From contig CAKSVQ010000039.1 in assembly GCA_934504065.1 (NCBI GenBank), forward strand, positions 1 through 16,747: DNA of 16,747 nucleotides, given 5' to 3'. The first letter of the stretch is position 1. Each line of letters begins with the position of its first letter. Below, one piece after another: positions 6,579 through 13,952 of the stretch. A program made the translations under genes and the position numbers. The DNA comes from an uncultured Dysosmobacter sp. (GTDB taxonomy: Bacteria > Bacillota > Clostridia > Oscillospirales > Oscillospiraceae). The notes under the pieces were generated by a model. It did not search any database. It was not told the origin of the DNA and saw only the letters and a list, made by a program, of their open reading frames with translations.

Positions 6579-7124
6579 ATGGAACCTACCATGGAAAAGC
6601 AGTGGCTCCGCGACCGTGCGCGGACAAGAACACTGGTGAAAACGGCGCTGTTCATTGCGCTGGGCTATGTGGCGACCGCCATTTTGATGGTGCCCTCGCC
6701 CACCGGAGGATATATGAATCTGGGCGACACGGTGGTGCTGCTGGGCGCTTACCTGCTGGGCCCGGTATACGGCGCAGTGGCAGGCGGAATAGGCCCCGCG
6801 CTGGCAGACCTGCTGGGCGGCTACGGCATTTACGTTCCGGCCACACTGGTCATCAAGGCGCTGATGGGCCTGACGGCAGCCCTGTTGTACCGCGCCCTTG
6901 GCAAGCGCGACGCGGCGCTGATCGTCTGCGGCGTGGCGGCGGAGGCCATCATGGTGGTGGGCTACTGCCTGTTTGACGGGTTCCTCGCAGACAATCTGGC
7001 CGCGGGCCTTGCAGGCGTTCCCAGCAACCTGACGCAGGCTGCCTTCGGTCTGGCGGCCTCCACGCTGCTGGCCATGGCGCTCAAGCGCAGCAGCTACGTC
7101 CGCAAGCAGTTCCCGCCCCTGTAA
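6579..7124 (+). CDS. ECF transporter S component, possibly for vitamin B6 or a related compound
   Basis: This is the substrate-binding membrane subunit of an energy-coupling factor transporter; it needs the shared EcfA/A'/T module, which is not in this window. The 181 residues carry about five to six membrane segments. The pattern GGYMNLGDTVVLLGAYLLGP near residues 43-62, followed by AGGIGPALADLLGGYGIYVP and TLVIKALMGL, is that of the PF07155-type S components, which include proteins proposed for pyridoxine and hydroxymethylpyrimidine uptake. The divergent MocR/PdxR-like regulator favours a B6 vitamer (inference). The start is fixed by GAGGAG eight bases upstream. Confidence 0.85.
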   Translation: MEPTMEKQWLRDRARTRTLVKTALFIALGYVATAILMVPSPTGGYMNLGDTVVLLGAYLLGPVYGAVAGGIGPALADLLGGYGIYVPATLVIKALMGLTAALLYRALGKRDAALIVCGVAAEAIMVVGYCLFDGFLADNLAAGLAGVPSNLTQAAFGLAASTLLAMALKRSSYVRKQFPPL

Positions 7125-7137
7125 AAGCCAAAAGAAC

Positions 7138-7172
7138 TGGCCCCCACAGGTTTTAAAAGCCTGTGGGGGCCA
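7138..7172 (+). terminator. Terminator-like hairpin after the ECF S component
   Basis: A 13-bp GC-rich perfect stem (TGGCCCCCACAGG 7138-7150 with 7160-7172) around TTTTAAAA, 14 bp beyond the stop codon. No T run follows on the plus strand, so termination may be incomplete. Confidence 0.65.
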
Positions 7173-7371
7173 ACTTGTCAAAAATTCTCTGCCTGGGGGG
7201 GGAGTACGAGGGGGCGGGAGCCCCTTCGTGTTGGATTGACTGCCTGCAAATGCCCACGCTTAGGGCATTTGCGCCGCGCAGCGGCAGCTTTTTGGACTGC
7301 GCAGCAGGCAAAAAAGCGAGGCATTAGACAGGTTATCGAAAAAGTCTATCTGGACTTTTCTGATAACCTGT

Positions 7372-7406
7372 ATGCCCCCGCAGGTTCTAAACACCTGCGG
7401 GGGCAT
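7372..7406 (-). terminator. GC-rich hairpin after the DUF975 gene
   Basis: ATGCCCCCGCAGGT (7372-7385) pairs perfectly with 7393-7406 around a seven-base loop, 18 bp beyond the stop of the minus-strand DUF975 gene. It lacks a T run on the minus strand, so a role as terminator or mRNA 3' end stabiliser is inferred from position and strength. Confidence 0.55.
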
Positions 7407-7424
7407 CATTTCTTAATTTGGGAC

Positions 7425-8237
7425 TTACTCTTCACTGCCGGAGGGGATGGCGGGCGGCTGCATCCCCGCGCCTACGCCGGAGGTACGCTTGGCCGTTTCA
7501 AAATACCCCAGTTCCACGCACTGGAAATGAGCCAGATAGAAGACGGACACCGCCAGATTCCACACGCCGCAAAGCACCACCCAGCCCCACACGGGCAGCA
7601 GGGGAGAGGCAACGTCGGCAACGACCGTGGTGTTGCCCACCGCGTAATCATAATAGGCCGTGGCAGTCCGCATCCCTACCAGTGCGCTCTCTACAATACC
7701 GGGAAGCGACGCAAGCAGGATCCACCCCAGATAGCTCAGGTCCATGGCAAAGAGCTGGCCCTTGTACCCGGCGGTCTGGGCCTTGCTCATCTCCAGCGCC
7801 TCCGAGGGGCTGATACCCGGGTTCTCATAGAGGTTATACAGGGCGAAGCGGTAACGGTAGGCTGCGATGATGCCGGGGATCACAAAGAGCATGGACCACA
7901 GCCAGATGTAAAAATACTCCATGATCGTCAGAGCGATGAGACGGCCCACAAAGGAAAATCCGTCAAACAGCGTCAGGTATTCGGCCCGCTCGCCCCGGCG
8001 GATGGCCATGCAGTACAGCGTGAAGCCCGCCCCCAGCACGATGGAAAGAAGGCTTCCCACGATGCCCACAAAGGTGGTGACCACGCCGTTGCCGTCCACC
8101 AGCTGGGCGGCCAGATCCAGCACCAGCAGCAGCCCGCCGTACAGCGCGGTCATGGCCGCAGGCGGGACCTGCGCGGTGCGCAGCAGCTGCCGCGTATCCT
8201 CTTTTAATTGTTTTCTGTCGATCAGTTCAGCCAGCAT
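7425..8237 (-). CDS. DUF975 family integral membrane protein
   Basis: The function is unknown. The 270 residues begin with the family signature LIDRKQLKEDTRQLL, then have about five to six hydrophobic segments. The central block has the DUF975 pattern MLFVIPGIIAAYRYRFALYN, LYENPGISPSEALEMSK and GYKGQLFAMDLSYLGWILL, and a short Gly/Pro-rich tail (SGVGAGMQPPAIPSGSEE) follows. I chose the ATG at 8237 because GGAGGAAC lies just upstream and the family signature starts right after it; the open frame extends to 8309 but that start would lie upstream of the predicted transcript start. It is a single-gene unit with its own promoter, unrelated to its neighbours as far as can be seen. Confidence 0.85.
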   Translation of the reverse strand: MLAELIDRKQLKEDTRQLLRTAQVPPAAMTALYGGLLLVLDLAAQLVDGNGVVTTFVGIVGSLLSIVLGAGFTLYCMAIRRGERAEYLTLFDGFSFVGRLIALTIMEYFYIWLWSMLFVIPGIIAAYRYRFALYNLYENPGISPSEALEMSKAQTAGYKGQLFAMDLSYLGWILLASLPGIVESALVGMRTATAYYDYAVGNTTVVADVASPLLPVWGWVVLCGVWNLAVSVFYLAHFQCVELGYFETAKRTSGVGAGMQPPAIPSGSEE

Positions 8238-8274
8238 GGCAGGGTTCCTCCGCGTTTTTTCAGAATACCTGCGT

Positions 8275-8303
8275 AGTCTATCACATTTTGGCGGAATTGA
8301 CAA
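8275..8303 (-). promoter_or_regulatory. Sigma-A promoter of the DUF975 gene
   Basis: On the minus strand, TTGTCA (8303-8298), a 17-bp spacer and TAGACT (8280-8275) lie about 40 bp before the chosen ATG. This supports the start at 8237 rather than 8309. Confidence 0.7.
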
Positions 8304-8415
8304 GAACAACCGTCAGGAAGCCCCTGGCAATCGTTTCTATGCTGTTAAAATGTATAAAACCGGGAAGCAACCGTAAAAAATGGCAGGATTCCCACAAAAA
8401 ATGTCGTTCACAGAC

Positions 8416-8444
8416 TGGACATTTCTGTTTTTCAGGTGTAGAAT
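8416..8444 (+). promoter_or_regulatory. Sigma-A promoter of the rnf operon
   Basis: TGGACA at 8416-8421, a 17-bp spacer and TAGAAT at 8439-8444 each differ from consensus by one base. The transcript would start near 8451, leaving a leader of about 100 nt before rnfC. Confidence 0.8.
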
Positions 8445-8469
8445 GGAGCGCAGTATGTGGTAGTATCTC

Positions 8470-8516
8470 CAGAGCGAGGGGGCCGATCCCTGCGGGAAAA
8501 GGCCCATTCCGCTCCC
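8470..8516 (+). promoter_or_regulatory. Structured leader of the rnf mRNA
   Basis: GAGCG and GGGCC in the left part can pair with GGCCC and CGCTC further on, with a small CCC-TGC-GGG hairpin in the loop. No T run follows, so it is not an obvious attenuator. I do not recognise a known riboswitch. It may affect mRNA stability or translation of rnfC. Confidence 0.4.
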
Positions 8517-8550
8517 GGACGCTATCAGGAGTAAAAATGAGGTGAAGACA

Positions 8551-9924
8551 ATGGCACAAGCGTTCTTTGGCGGCGTTCATCCCCATGACATGAAAGCCGC
8601 GACCAATGAAAAGGCCATCGAACAGCTGGCACCCCCGGCCGAGGTGGTCATCCCCATGTCGATGCACTTCGGTGCACCGTGTACGCCGCTTGTCAAGGTT
8701 GGCGACCACGTGAAGGTTGGCCAGAAGATCGGCGAGTTCCACGGACTGGGCGCACCGATCCACGCCAGCGTTTCCGGCAAGGTCAAGGCTGTGGAGCCCC
8801 GTCCCTATTCCATGGGCGGCAACATGACATCCGTGATCATCGAAAACGATTTCCAGGACGAGGTGAGCGAGGAGGTCCAGGCCCCCGCTGATCCCGACGC
8901 CCTCACTGTGGATGAAATGGTGGAAATCGTGAAAAACGCCGGTATCGTCGGTATGGGCGGCGCAACGTTCCCCACCCATGTGAAGATCTCCGGCGGCATC
9001 GGCAAGGTGGACACCGTTATTATCAACGGTGCCGAGTGCGAACCCTATATCACCGGCGACCACCGCACCATGCTCGAGCGCCCCGAGGAGATCATCGGCG
9101 GTGCCACCTACCTTGCCAAGATGTTCGGCGTGGACAAGGTCGTCATCGGCGTGGAGGACAACAAGAAAAACGGCATTGACGCCATGAACAAGGTCATTGC
9201 CGAGAAGAAGGCCCCCGTGGTGGTGGAGGCGCTGCGCTGCCGCTATCCGCAGGGCGGTGAAAAGCAGCTGTGCCAGGCCATTACGGGCAAGCAAGTCCCT
9301 CCCGGCGGTCTGCCCAGCAACATCGGCTGCGCCGTGTTCAACATCAACACCACCTGCGCCATCTTCCGGGCCATCACCGAGGGGATGCCCGTGGTGCGCA
9401 AGATCGTCACCGTGTCCGGCTCCGGCGTGATCGAGCCCAAGAACATCGAGTGCCCCATCGGCACCCCTGTTTCCTGCCTGCTGGACGCCTGCGGCGGCGT
9501 GAAGGACGGCACCTATAAGCTCATTGCCGGCGGCCCCATGATGGGCATGGCCCAGTACACCGCCGACATCCCCGTTGCCAAGGGCACGGGCGCGATCCTC
9601 GCCTTCTGCGAAAACGAGGAGCAGACCGTGGAGCATCCCCAGTGCATCCGCTGCGGCAAGTGCGTGGCCGCCTGCCCGGTGCATCTGGAGCCTCTGTTCA
9701 TGTATCAGTACGCGGAAAAGGGCATGGTGGAGGAGCTGAACGCGGCCCACATCATGGACTGCATGGAGTGCGGCGCCTGCGCGTATGCCTGCCCCGCCCG
9801 GATGCACCTGACCCATATGTTCAAAACCGGCAAGCAGCTGGTGAAGAACAAGATGGCTGCCGACAAGGCCGCCGCTGAGGCCAAGAAGGCCGCGGAAGAG
9901 AAGAAGGAGGCTGTGAACAAATGA
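8551..9924 (+). CDS. rnfC: Rnf complex subunit RnfC (NADH-binding, Fe-S)
   Basis: RnfC is the peripheral subunit of the ferredoxin:NAD+ oxidoreductase that carries the NAD(H)/flavin site and passes electrons to or from the membrane part. The 457-aa protein shows a barrel-sandwich hybrid N-terminus (VKVGQKIGEF, HASVSGKVKA near 54-80), the NADH/FMN motif GIVGMGGATFPTHVK at 131-145, INGAECEPYITGDHR at 158-172, and two [4Fe-4S] motifs (Cys365, 368, 371, 375 and Cys404, 407, 410, 414). An Ala/Lys/Glu-rich helical tail follows from about 431. I chose ATG 8551 because GAGGTG lies six bases before it; the in-frame GTG at 8542 overlaps that site. It is the first gene of rnfCDGEAB and its stop overlaps rnfD. 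Confidence 0.96.
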   Translation: MAQAFFGGVHPHDMKAATNEKAIEQLAPPAEVVIPMSMHFGAPCTPLVKVGDHVKVGQKIGEFHGLGAPIHASVSGKVKAVEPRPYSMGGNMTSVIIENDFQDEVSEEVQAPADPDALTVDEMVEIVKNAGIVGMGGATFPTHVKISGGIGKVDTVIINGAECEPYITGDHRTMLERPEEIIGGATYLAKMFGVDKVVIGVEDNKKNGIDAMNKVIAEKKAPVVVEALRCRYPQGGEKQLCQAITGKQVPPGGLPSNIGCAVFNINTTCAIFRAITEGMPVVRKIVTVSGSGVIEPKNIECPIGTPVSCLLDACGGVKDGTYKLIAGGPMMGMAQYTADIPVAKGTGAILAFCENEEQTVEHPQCIRCGKCVAACPVHLEPLFMYQYAEKGMVEELNAAHIMDCMECGACAYACPARMHLTHMFKTGKQLVKNKMAADKAAAEAKKAAEEKKEAVNK

Positions 9925-10940
9925 CGGATTACAAGAATCTCAAGCTCATTGCCACTTCCAACCCTCACATCCGCGGCAGTGAGACCACCCGTTCCATTAT
10001 GCTGGACGTTATCATCGCCATGCTGCCCGCACTGGCGTTCGCAATTTTCAACTTCGGCATGCGCGCCCTGACCCTGACCGCCGTCTCCGTGGTGGCCTGC
10101 GTGTTCTGGGAGTGGCTGTACCGCAAGGTCATGCATAAGCCCCAGTCCATCAGCGACCTCAGCTGCGTGGTCACGGGCATGCTGCTGGCCTTTGTCTGCC
10201 CTGTGCAGATGCCCTATTGGATGATCGTCATCGGCGATTTCTTCGCCATCATCGTTGTCAAGCAGCTCTTCGGCGGCATTGGCAAAAACTTCCTGAACCC
10301 TGCGCTGGCCGGCCGTGCCGTGCTGCTGGCAAGCTATGCCGGCACCATGACCAGCTGGGTCGATCCCGCTGTGAACAAGGCCGCCATCATCGGCTCCAAT
10401 GCCGACATCGTCACCGCCGCCACCCCGCTGGCCGTGATGAAGACCGGCAGCTTTGCCGATCTGCTGGGCACTTACAGCGTCAGCCAGATGTTCGTGGGCC
10501 AGATCCCCGGCTCTCTGGGCGAGGTCTCCGCGCTGGCTCTGCTTATCGGCGGCGCTTACCTCATCTGGCGCAAGGTCATCAACTGGCAGACCCCCGTGTG
10601 CTACATTGCCACCGTGGCCGTGCTGACCTTCCTCTTCCCCAAGCAGGGCACTGGACTTGAGTGGATGCTTTACAGCATCTTCGGCGGCGGTCTGTTCCTC
10701 GGCGCGTTCTTCATGGCCACGGACTATGCCACCTCCCCCGTCACCAAGAAGGGTCAGGTCATCTTCGGCGTCGGCTGCGGTCTGTTCACCGTGCTGATCC
10801 GTTACTTCGGCGGCTATAACGAGGGCGTCTGCTACTCCATCATGGTGATGAACCTGCTGGTTGCCCTCATCGACAAGTACACGAAGCCCACTCGTTTCGG
10901 CGTCGTGAAATCCGATAAGAAGGAGGCGGCTGCGAAATGA
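9921..10940 (+). CDS. rnfD: Rnf complex subunit RnfD (membrane flavoprotein)
   Basis: RnfD is an integral membrane subunit that carries a covalently attached FMN. The 339 residues show the conserved N-terminal NPHIRGSETTRSIMLDV, several membrane segments, the GGIGKNFLNPALAGRAVLL motif near 118-136, and VTAATPLA near 164-171, where Thr168 fits the FMN attachment site. The C-terminal GAFFMATDYATSPVT and later GVCYSIMVMNLLVALIDK are family-typical. The gene overlaps rnfC and rnfG by four bases each and has AAGGAGG ten bases before its ATG. Confidence 0.96.
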   Translation: MTDYKNLKLIATSNPHIRGSETTRSIMLDVIIAMLPALAFAIFNFGMRALTLTAVSVVACVFWEWLYRKVMHKPQSISDLSCVVTGMLLAFVCPVQMPYWMIVIGDFFAIIVVKQLFGGIGKNFLNPALAGRAVLLASYAGTMTSWVDPAVNKAAIIGSNADIVTAATPLAVMKTGSFADLLGTYSVSQMFVGQIPGSLGEVSALALLIGGAYLIWRKVINWQTPVCYIATVAVLTFLFPKQGTGLEWMLYSIFGGGLFLGAFFMATDYATSPVTKKGQVIFGVGCGLFTVLIRYFGGYNEGVCYSIMVMNLLVALIDKYTKPTRFGVVKSDKKEAAAK

Positions 10941-11563
10941 GCAACGAAGTGAAGACCAAGGAAAAGGTCGATATGGACCCCAAGTACATCATCAAGCTGA
11001 CCGTGACGCTGTTTGTCACCTGTGTGATCGTCGCCGGACTGCTGGGCGTTGTCAACAAGCTGACCCTGCCCAACATCACCGCGACCAACGAAAGAAAGAC
11101 CTCCGAGGCCATCCAGCAGGTGCTGCCTGAGCTGGAAGGCTCTCCCCTGAGCATGGACCTGACCGAGGACATGACCTCCGCCGCTTCCGACGCGGGCGCC
11201 ACCCTCACCGAGGCGTATGAGGCGCAGGCTGGCGGCAGCACCATCGGCTATGCCTTCAAGATCGTGTCCTCCGGCTCTCAGGGCAACATCGAAATGATGG
11301 TGGGCCTTGACACCGAGGGCGCCGTGACGGGCGTTTCCATCGTCTCCAACTCCGAGACCTCCGGCATCGGCTCCAAGGTCATGACCAACCAGCCCACCGC
11401 CAAGGGCGTGGGCGTGCTGGACCAGTTCGTGGACAAGACCGCTGCTGACGCGCCGCTGACCGTGGGCACCAATGTGGACGCCATTTCCGGTGCCACCGTG
11501 TCCAGCAAGGGCGTGACCACTGGTGTGAACGCCGCGTTGGCCGTGTTCGGCGTTGTGGGCTGA
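10937..11563 (+). CDS. rnfG: Rnf complex subunit RnfG (extracytoplasmic FMN subunit)
   Basis: RnfG has one N-terminal membrane anchor (about 17-40) and an FMN-binding domain exposed outside the membrane. The flavinylation motif SGAT is at 184-187, with Thr187 as the covalent FMN site. The upstream SETSGIGSKV near 139-148 corresponds to the family's ET-GIG-K motif. At 208 aa it has normal length. It is the third gene of the operon, translationally coupled to rnfD. A flavin transferase (ApbE) would be needed for FMN attachment; none is encoded in this window. Confidence 0.95.
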   Translation: MSNEVKTKEKVDMDPKYIIKLTVTLFVTCVIVAGLLGVVNKLTLPNITATNERKTSEAIQQVLPELEGSPLSMDLTEDMTSAASDAGATLTEAYEAQAGGSTIGYAFKIVSSGSQGNIEMMVGLDTEGAVTGVSIVSNSETSGIGSKVMTNQPTAKGVGVLDQFVDKTAADAPLTVGTNVDAISGATVSSKGVTTGVNAALAVFGVVG

Positions 11564-11582
11564 GAAAGGGGGAGCAACTGAA

Positions 11583-12176
11583 ATGAATTTCGGAAAACAG
11601 TTAAAAGAAGGCCTTATCACCAATAACCCCGTTCTGGTGCAGGTTCTGGGTATGTGCTCCACCATGGCCATCACCACCTCCATTATGAACGGCCTGGGCA
11701 TGGGCGTTTCCGTGCTCATCATCCTGACCGCTTCCAACGTGGTTATTTCCGCCATCCGCAAGCTGGTGCCGGATAAGATCCGTATCGCCATGTTCATCGT
11801 GGTCATCGCTGGCTTCGTGACCTGCGTGGACCTGCTGCTGCAAGCCTTTGTCCCGGCCATTGCTGAGTCTCTGGGCGTGTTTATCCCGCTGATCGTCGTT
11901 AACTGCATCATTCTGGGCCGTGCGGAGTCCTTCTCCTATAAGAACGGCGTGGGCGCTTCCTTCCTCGACGGTATCTGTCAGGGCATCGGCTATACGCTGG
12001 TGCTGCTGGCCATGTGCTTCATCCGCGAGCTGCTGGGCGCCGGCACGCTGGCCGGGTTCCGCATCATCCCCGAGCAGTTCCCCATCGGCGTGCTGACCCT
12101 GCCTGTGGGCGGCTTCCTTGTGCTGGCCTGCCTGATCGCCGCCATGCAGTGGGCGCTGGCCAAATCTAAGAAATAA
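11583..12176 (+). CDS. rnfE: Rnf complex subunit RnfE (membrane)
   Basis: RnfE is one of the two related inner-membrane subunits that together hold a membrane-embedded Fe-S centre in Rnf/NQR complexes. The 197-aa protein has about six membrane segments. VLGMC near residue 25 and VVNCIILGRAE near 106-116 place Cys25 and Cys108 at the positions expected for the cluster. The ATG at 11583 lies eight bases after AGGGGGAG; the open frame extends upstream into rnfG, which I reject as the start. Confidence 0.95.
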   Translation: MNFGKQLKEGLITNNPVLVQVLGMCSTMAITTSIMNGLGMGVSVLIILTASNVVISAIRKLVPDKIRIAMFIVVIAGFVTCVDLLLQAFVPAIAESLGVFIPLIVVNCIILGRAESFSYKNGVGASFLDGICQGIGYTLVLLAMCFIRELLGAGTLAGFRIIPEQFPIGVLTLPVGGFLVLACLIAAMQWALAKSKK

Positions 12177-12191
12177 GGAGGAGCGATAGAA

Positions 12192-12782
12192 ATGGATCAA
12201 ATTTACGAGCTCCTTGCCATTACGCTGGGCGCCATTCTGGCAAATAACTTCATCTTCTCCCAGTTCCTGGGCTGCTGCCCCTTCCTGGGCGTTTCCAAAA
12301 AGGTCGACACCGCCGTGGGCATGGGCATCGCCGTGACCTTCGTCATGGGCCTTGCCTCCGCCGTGTGCTATCTGGTGAACACGCTGATCCTGGTCCCCTT
12401 TGATCTGGTGTATATGCAGACCGTGGCCTTCATTCTGGTCATCGCCGCGCTGGTGCAGTTCATCGAGATGTTCCTGCAGAAGGCCATGCCCGCCCTGTAC
12501 ACCGCTCTGGGCGTGTATCTGCCCCTGATCACCACCAACTGCGCCGTGCTGGGCGTGGTGCTGCTGAACGTGCAGAACAACTACAACTTTATCTCTTCCG
12601 TGGTGTACGGCATCACCGGCGGCCTTGGCTTTCTGCTGGCCATCGTGCTGTTTGCCAGCATCCGGGAGCGTCTGGTCTTCGCCGATTATCCCAAGTCCTT
12701 CGAGGGCTTCCCCATCGCACTGGTCACCGCCGGTCTGATGGCCCTTGCCTTCATGGGCTTCTCCGGCCTGAAGATCTGGTAA
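12192..12782 (+). CDS. rnfA: Rnf complex subunit RnfA (membrane)
   Basis: RnfA is the partner of RnfE in the membrane core. The 196 residues have about six membrane segments, the signature [16 protein letters not shown] near 22-37, and [15 protein letters not shown] near 114-128. Cys29 and Cys117 fit the Fe-S positions; an additional Cys28 stands directly before the first. It is preceded by AAGGAGGAG and lies 15 bp after rnfE. Confidence 0.95.
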   Translation: MDQIYELLAITLGAILANNFIFSQFLGCCPFLGVSKKVDTAVGMGIAVTFVMGLASAVCYLVNTLILVPFDLVYMQTVAFILVIAALVQFIEMFLQKAMPALYTALGVYLPLITTNCAVLGVVLLNVQNNYNFISSVVYGITGGLGFLLAIVLFASIRERLVFADYPKSFEGFPIALVTAGLMALAFMGFSGLKIW

Positions 12783-12795
12783 GGAGGCAACTGAA

Positions 12796-13692
12796 ATGGG
12801 TAATATTATTGCTGCGATCGTTGTGCTGGGTGTGCTGGGCGCTGTGTTCGGCCTGATCCTGGCCGTTGCTTCCAAGATCTTCGAGGTCAAGAAGGATCCC
12901 CGGGAGGAAGCGATCCTCAGCCATCTGGCCGGCGCTAACTGCGGCGGCTGCGGCTATCCCGGCTGCGCGGGCTGCGCTGCCGCCATTCTGGCGGGCAACG
13001 CCCCTGTCAACGCCTGCGCCCCCGCCGGCGCGGAGAACGCCGCTGCCATCGCCGAGATCATGGGTCAGGCTGCTCCCTCCGGCGAGCGTCAGGTGGCCTA
13101 TGTCCGCTGCAACGGCGGCGTGAACGCCAACAAGCGCTTTGACTATGTGGGCGTGCAGGACTGCCTGTCCGCCACCAAGGTCGCCGCCGGTCCTCTGGAG
13201 TGCGCCTTTGGCTGTCTGGGCTTCGGCTCCTGCGTGAAGGCCTGCCAGTTCGGTGCCATGACCATCGGCCCCAACGGCGCCGCTGTGGTCGATCCCGAAA
13301 AGTGCACCAACTGCGGCGCCTGCATGAAGGCCTGCCCCCGCCACCTCATCACCTCTGTCCCCGTTTCCAAGAAGGTGCACGTGGCTTGCGCCAATCAGGA
13401 TAAGGGCAAGGCTGCCATGAGCGTGTGCGCCAACTCCTGCATCGGCTGCGGCCTGTGCCAGAGAGAGTGCAAGAAGGACGCCATCCATGTGGTCAACGGC
13501 GTGGCCGTCATCGACTACGACAAGTGCGTGGGCTGCAAGCTCTGCACCAAGGTCTGCCCCCGCGACGCCATCTCTCCCGCCGCTACCGCTGAGGAGAAGG
13601 ATAAGTACAAGGCCATTAAGAAGGCGCAGGCCGAAAAGGCCGCCGCTGCCAAGAAGGCTGCGGAGGAAGCCAGCGCTCCCTCCGCGCAGTGA
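12796..13692 (+). CDS. rnfB: Rnf complex subunit RnfB (ferredoxin-interacting Fe-S subunit)
   Basis: RnfB takes electrons from reduced ferredoxin. The 298-aa protein has an N-terminal membrane anchor (about 3-29), then GANCGGCGYPGC with Cys49, 52, 57 and 74 for one [4Fe-4S] cluster. The ferredoxin-like part has four cysteine groups: 136/140/146/150, 170/173/176/180, 215/218/221/225 and 244/247/250/254, consistent with up to four more clusters. The tail (from about 265) is Lys/Ala/Glu-rich, resembling that of RnfC. Cys60, just after the first motif, is an extra cysteine. It is the last gene of the operon, preceded by AAGGAGG and followed by a strong terminator. Confidence 0.95.
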   Translation: MGNIIAAIVVLGVLGAVFGLILAVASKIFEVKKDPREEAILSHLAGANCGGCGYPGCAGCAAAILAGNAPVNACAPAGAENAAAIAEIMGQAAPSGERQVAYVRCNGGVNANKRFDYVGVQDCLSATKVAAGPLECAFGCLGFGSCVKACQFGAMTIGPNGAAVVDPEKCTNCGACMKACPRHLITSVPVSKKVHVACANQDKGKAAMSVCANSCIGCGLCQRECKKDAIHVVNGVAVIDYDKCVGCKLCTKVCPRDAISPAATAEEKDKYKAIKKAQAEKAAAAKKAAEEASAPSAQ

Positions 13693-13710
13693 TTTTGCTG
13701 AAATCTCCTA

Positions 13711-13748
13711 AAAAAGTGCCCCAAATCAAAAGATTTGGGGCACTTTTT
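13711..13748 (+). terminator. Intrinsic terminator of the rnf operon
   Basis: A 17-bp perfect stem (13711-13727 with 13732-13748) with an AAAA loop lies 18 bp beyond the rnfB stop. Five As and five Ts at its base make it functional in the plus direction and possibly in both. Confidence 0.93.
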
Positions 13749-13751
13749 CAC

Positions 13752-13780
13752 TTGTCTTTTTCCCGGTTCAGGAATAAGAT
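13752..13780 (+). promoter_or_regulatory. Sigma-A promoter of folT
   Basis: TTGTCT at 13752-13757, a 17-bp spacer and TAAGAT at 13775-13780. The start point would fall near 13787, about ten bases before the aptamer, as expected for a riboswitch leader. Confidence 0.65.
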
Positions 13781-13797
13781 AATACCCATCAGGATTA

Positions 13798-13931
13798 GGC
13801 AGAGTAGGAACGCACGTGTTAAACGCTCCGGGCAGATCGCACGGGGCGTAAAGTGCCGGAAAAACGGGGAGTTGTTTTCCGGACGAAAGGGCCGACGCGG
13901 CCTTGCAGTGTGTGTTCCGCATCCCGCTGCC
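13798..13931 (+). ncRNA. Tetrahydrofolate (THF) riboswitch aptamer
   Basis: Stem P1 GGCAG (13798-13802) with CTGCC (13927-13931), then the conserved-looking GAGTAG, then a 9-bp stem GGAACGCAC (13807-13815) with GTGTGTTCC (13910-13918, one G-U pair), then GTTAA near 13818. The 3' side has ACGAAAGG near 13883 and GCATCC-GCTGC at 13919-13930. These match the order and bases I recall from THF riboswitches (GAGUAG, GCGUUAA, CGAAG, GCAUCCGCUCC). Internal hairpins at 13823-13849 and 13856-13882 are longer than in the common form. The gene directly downstream is folT, a known THF riboswitch target. Confidence 0.82.
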
Positions 13932-13952
13932 GCATGAAGCAGAGGGATGTTT

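Larger units (their letters stand above)
7125..7424. other. Gene-free, hairpin-dense intergenic region
   Basis: About 300 bp with no credible gene. Beyond the hairpin at 7138-7172 it contains consecutive inverted repeats at about 7206-7230 (ACGAGGGGGC / GCCCCTTCGT), 7246-7272 (GCAAATGCCC / GGGCATTTGC), 7273-7285 (GCCGC / GCGGC), 7287-7316 (GCTTTTT / AAAAAGC), 7328-7371 (ACAGGTTATC / GATAACCTGT with inner AAAAGTC / GACTTTT) and 7372-7406 (a 14-bp stem). A small RNA or a REP-like repeat element is possible. I recognise no known RNA family. Confidence 0.6.

Noticed and set aside
7236..8207. 323-codon plus-strand open frame through the hairpin region and opposite the DUF975 gene
   Set aside because: Most of it is antisense to DUF975 and the rest crosses dense inverted repeats. 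No ribosome-binding site or domain is seen.
8281..9816. 511-codon open frame on the minus strand opposite rnfC
   Set aside because: It is antisense to a well-conserved rnfC; the translation is His/Ala/Gly-rich without motifs, and it also crosses the rnf promoter.
10832..13488. Long minus-strand open frames opposite rnfG, rnfE, rnfA and rnfB
   Set aside because: All are antisense shadows of conserved Rnf genes, with repetitive Gly/His/Gln composition and no ribosome-binding sites.
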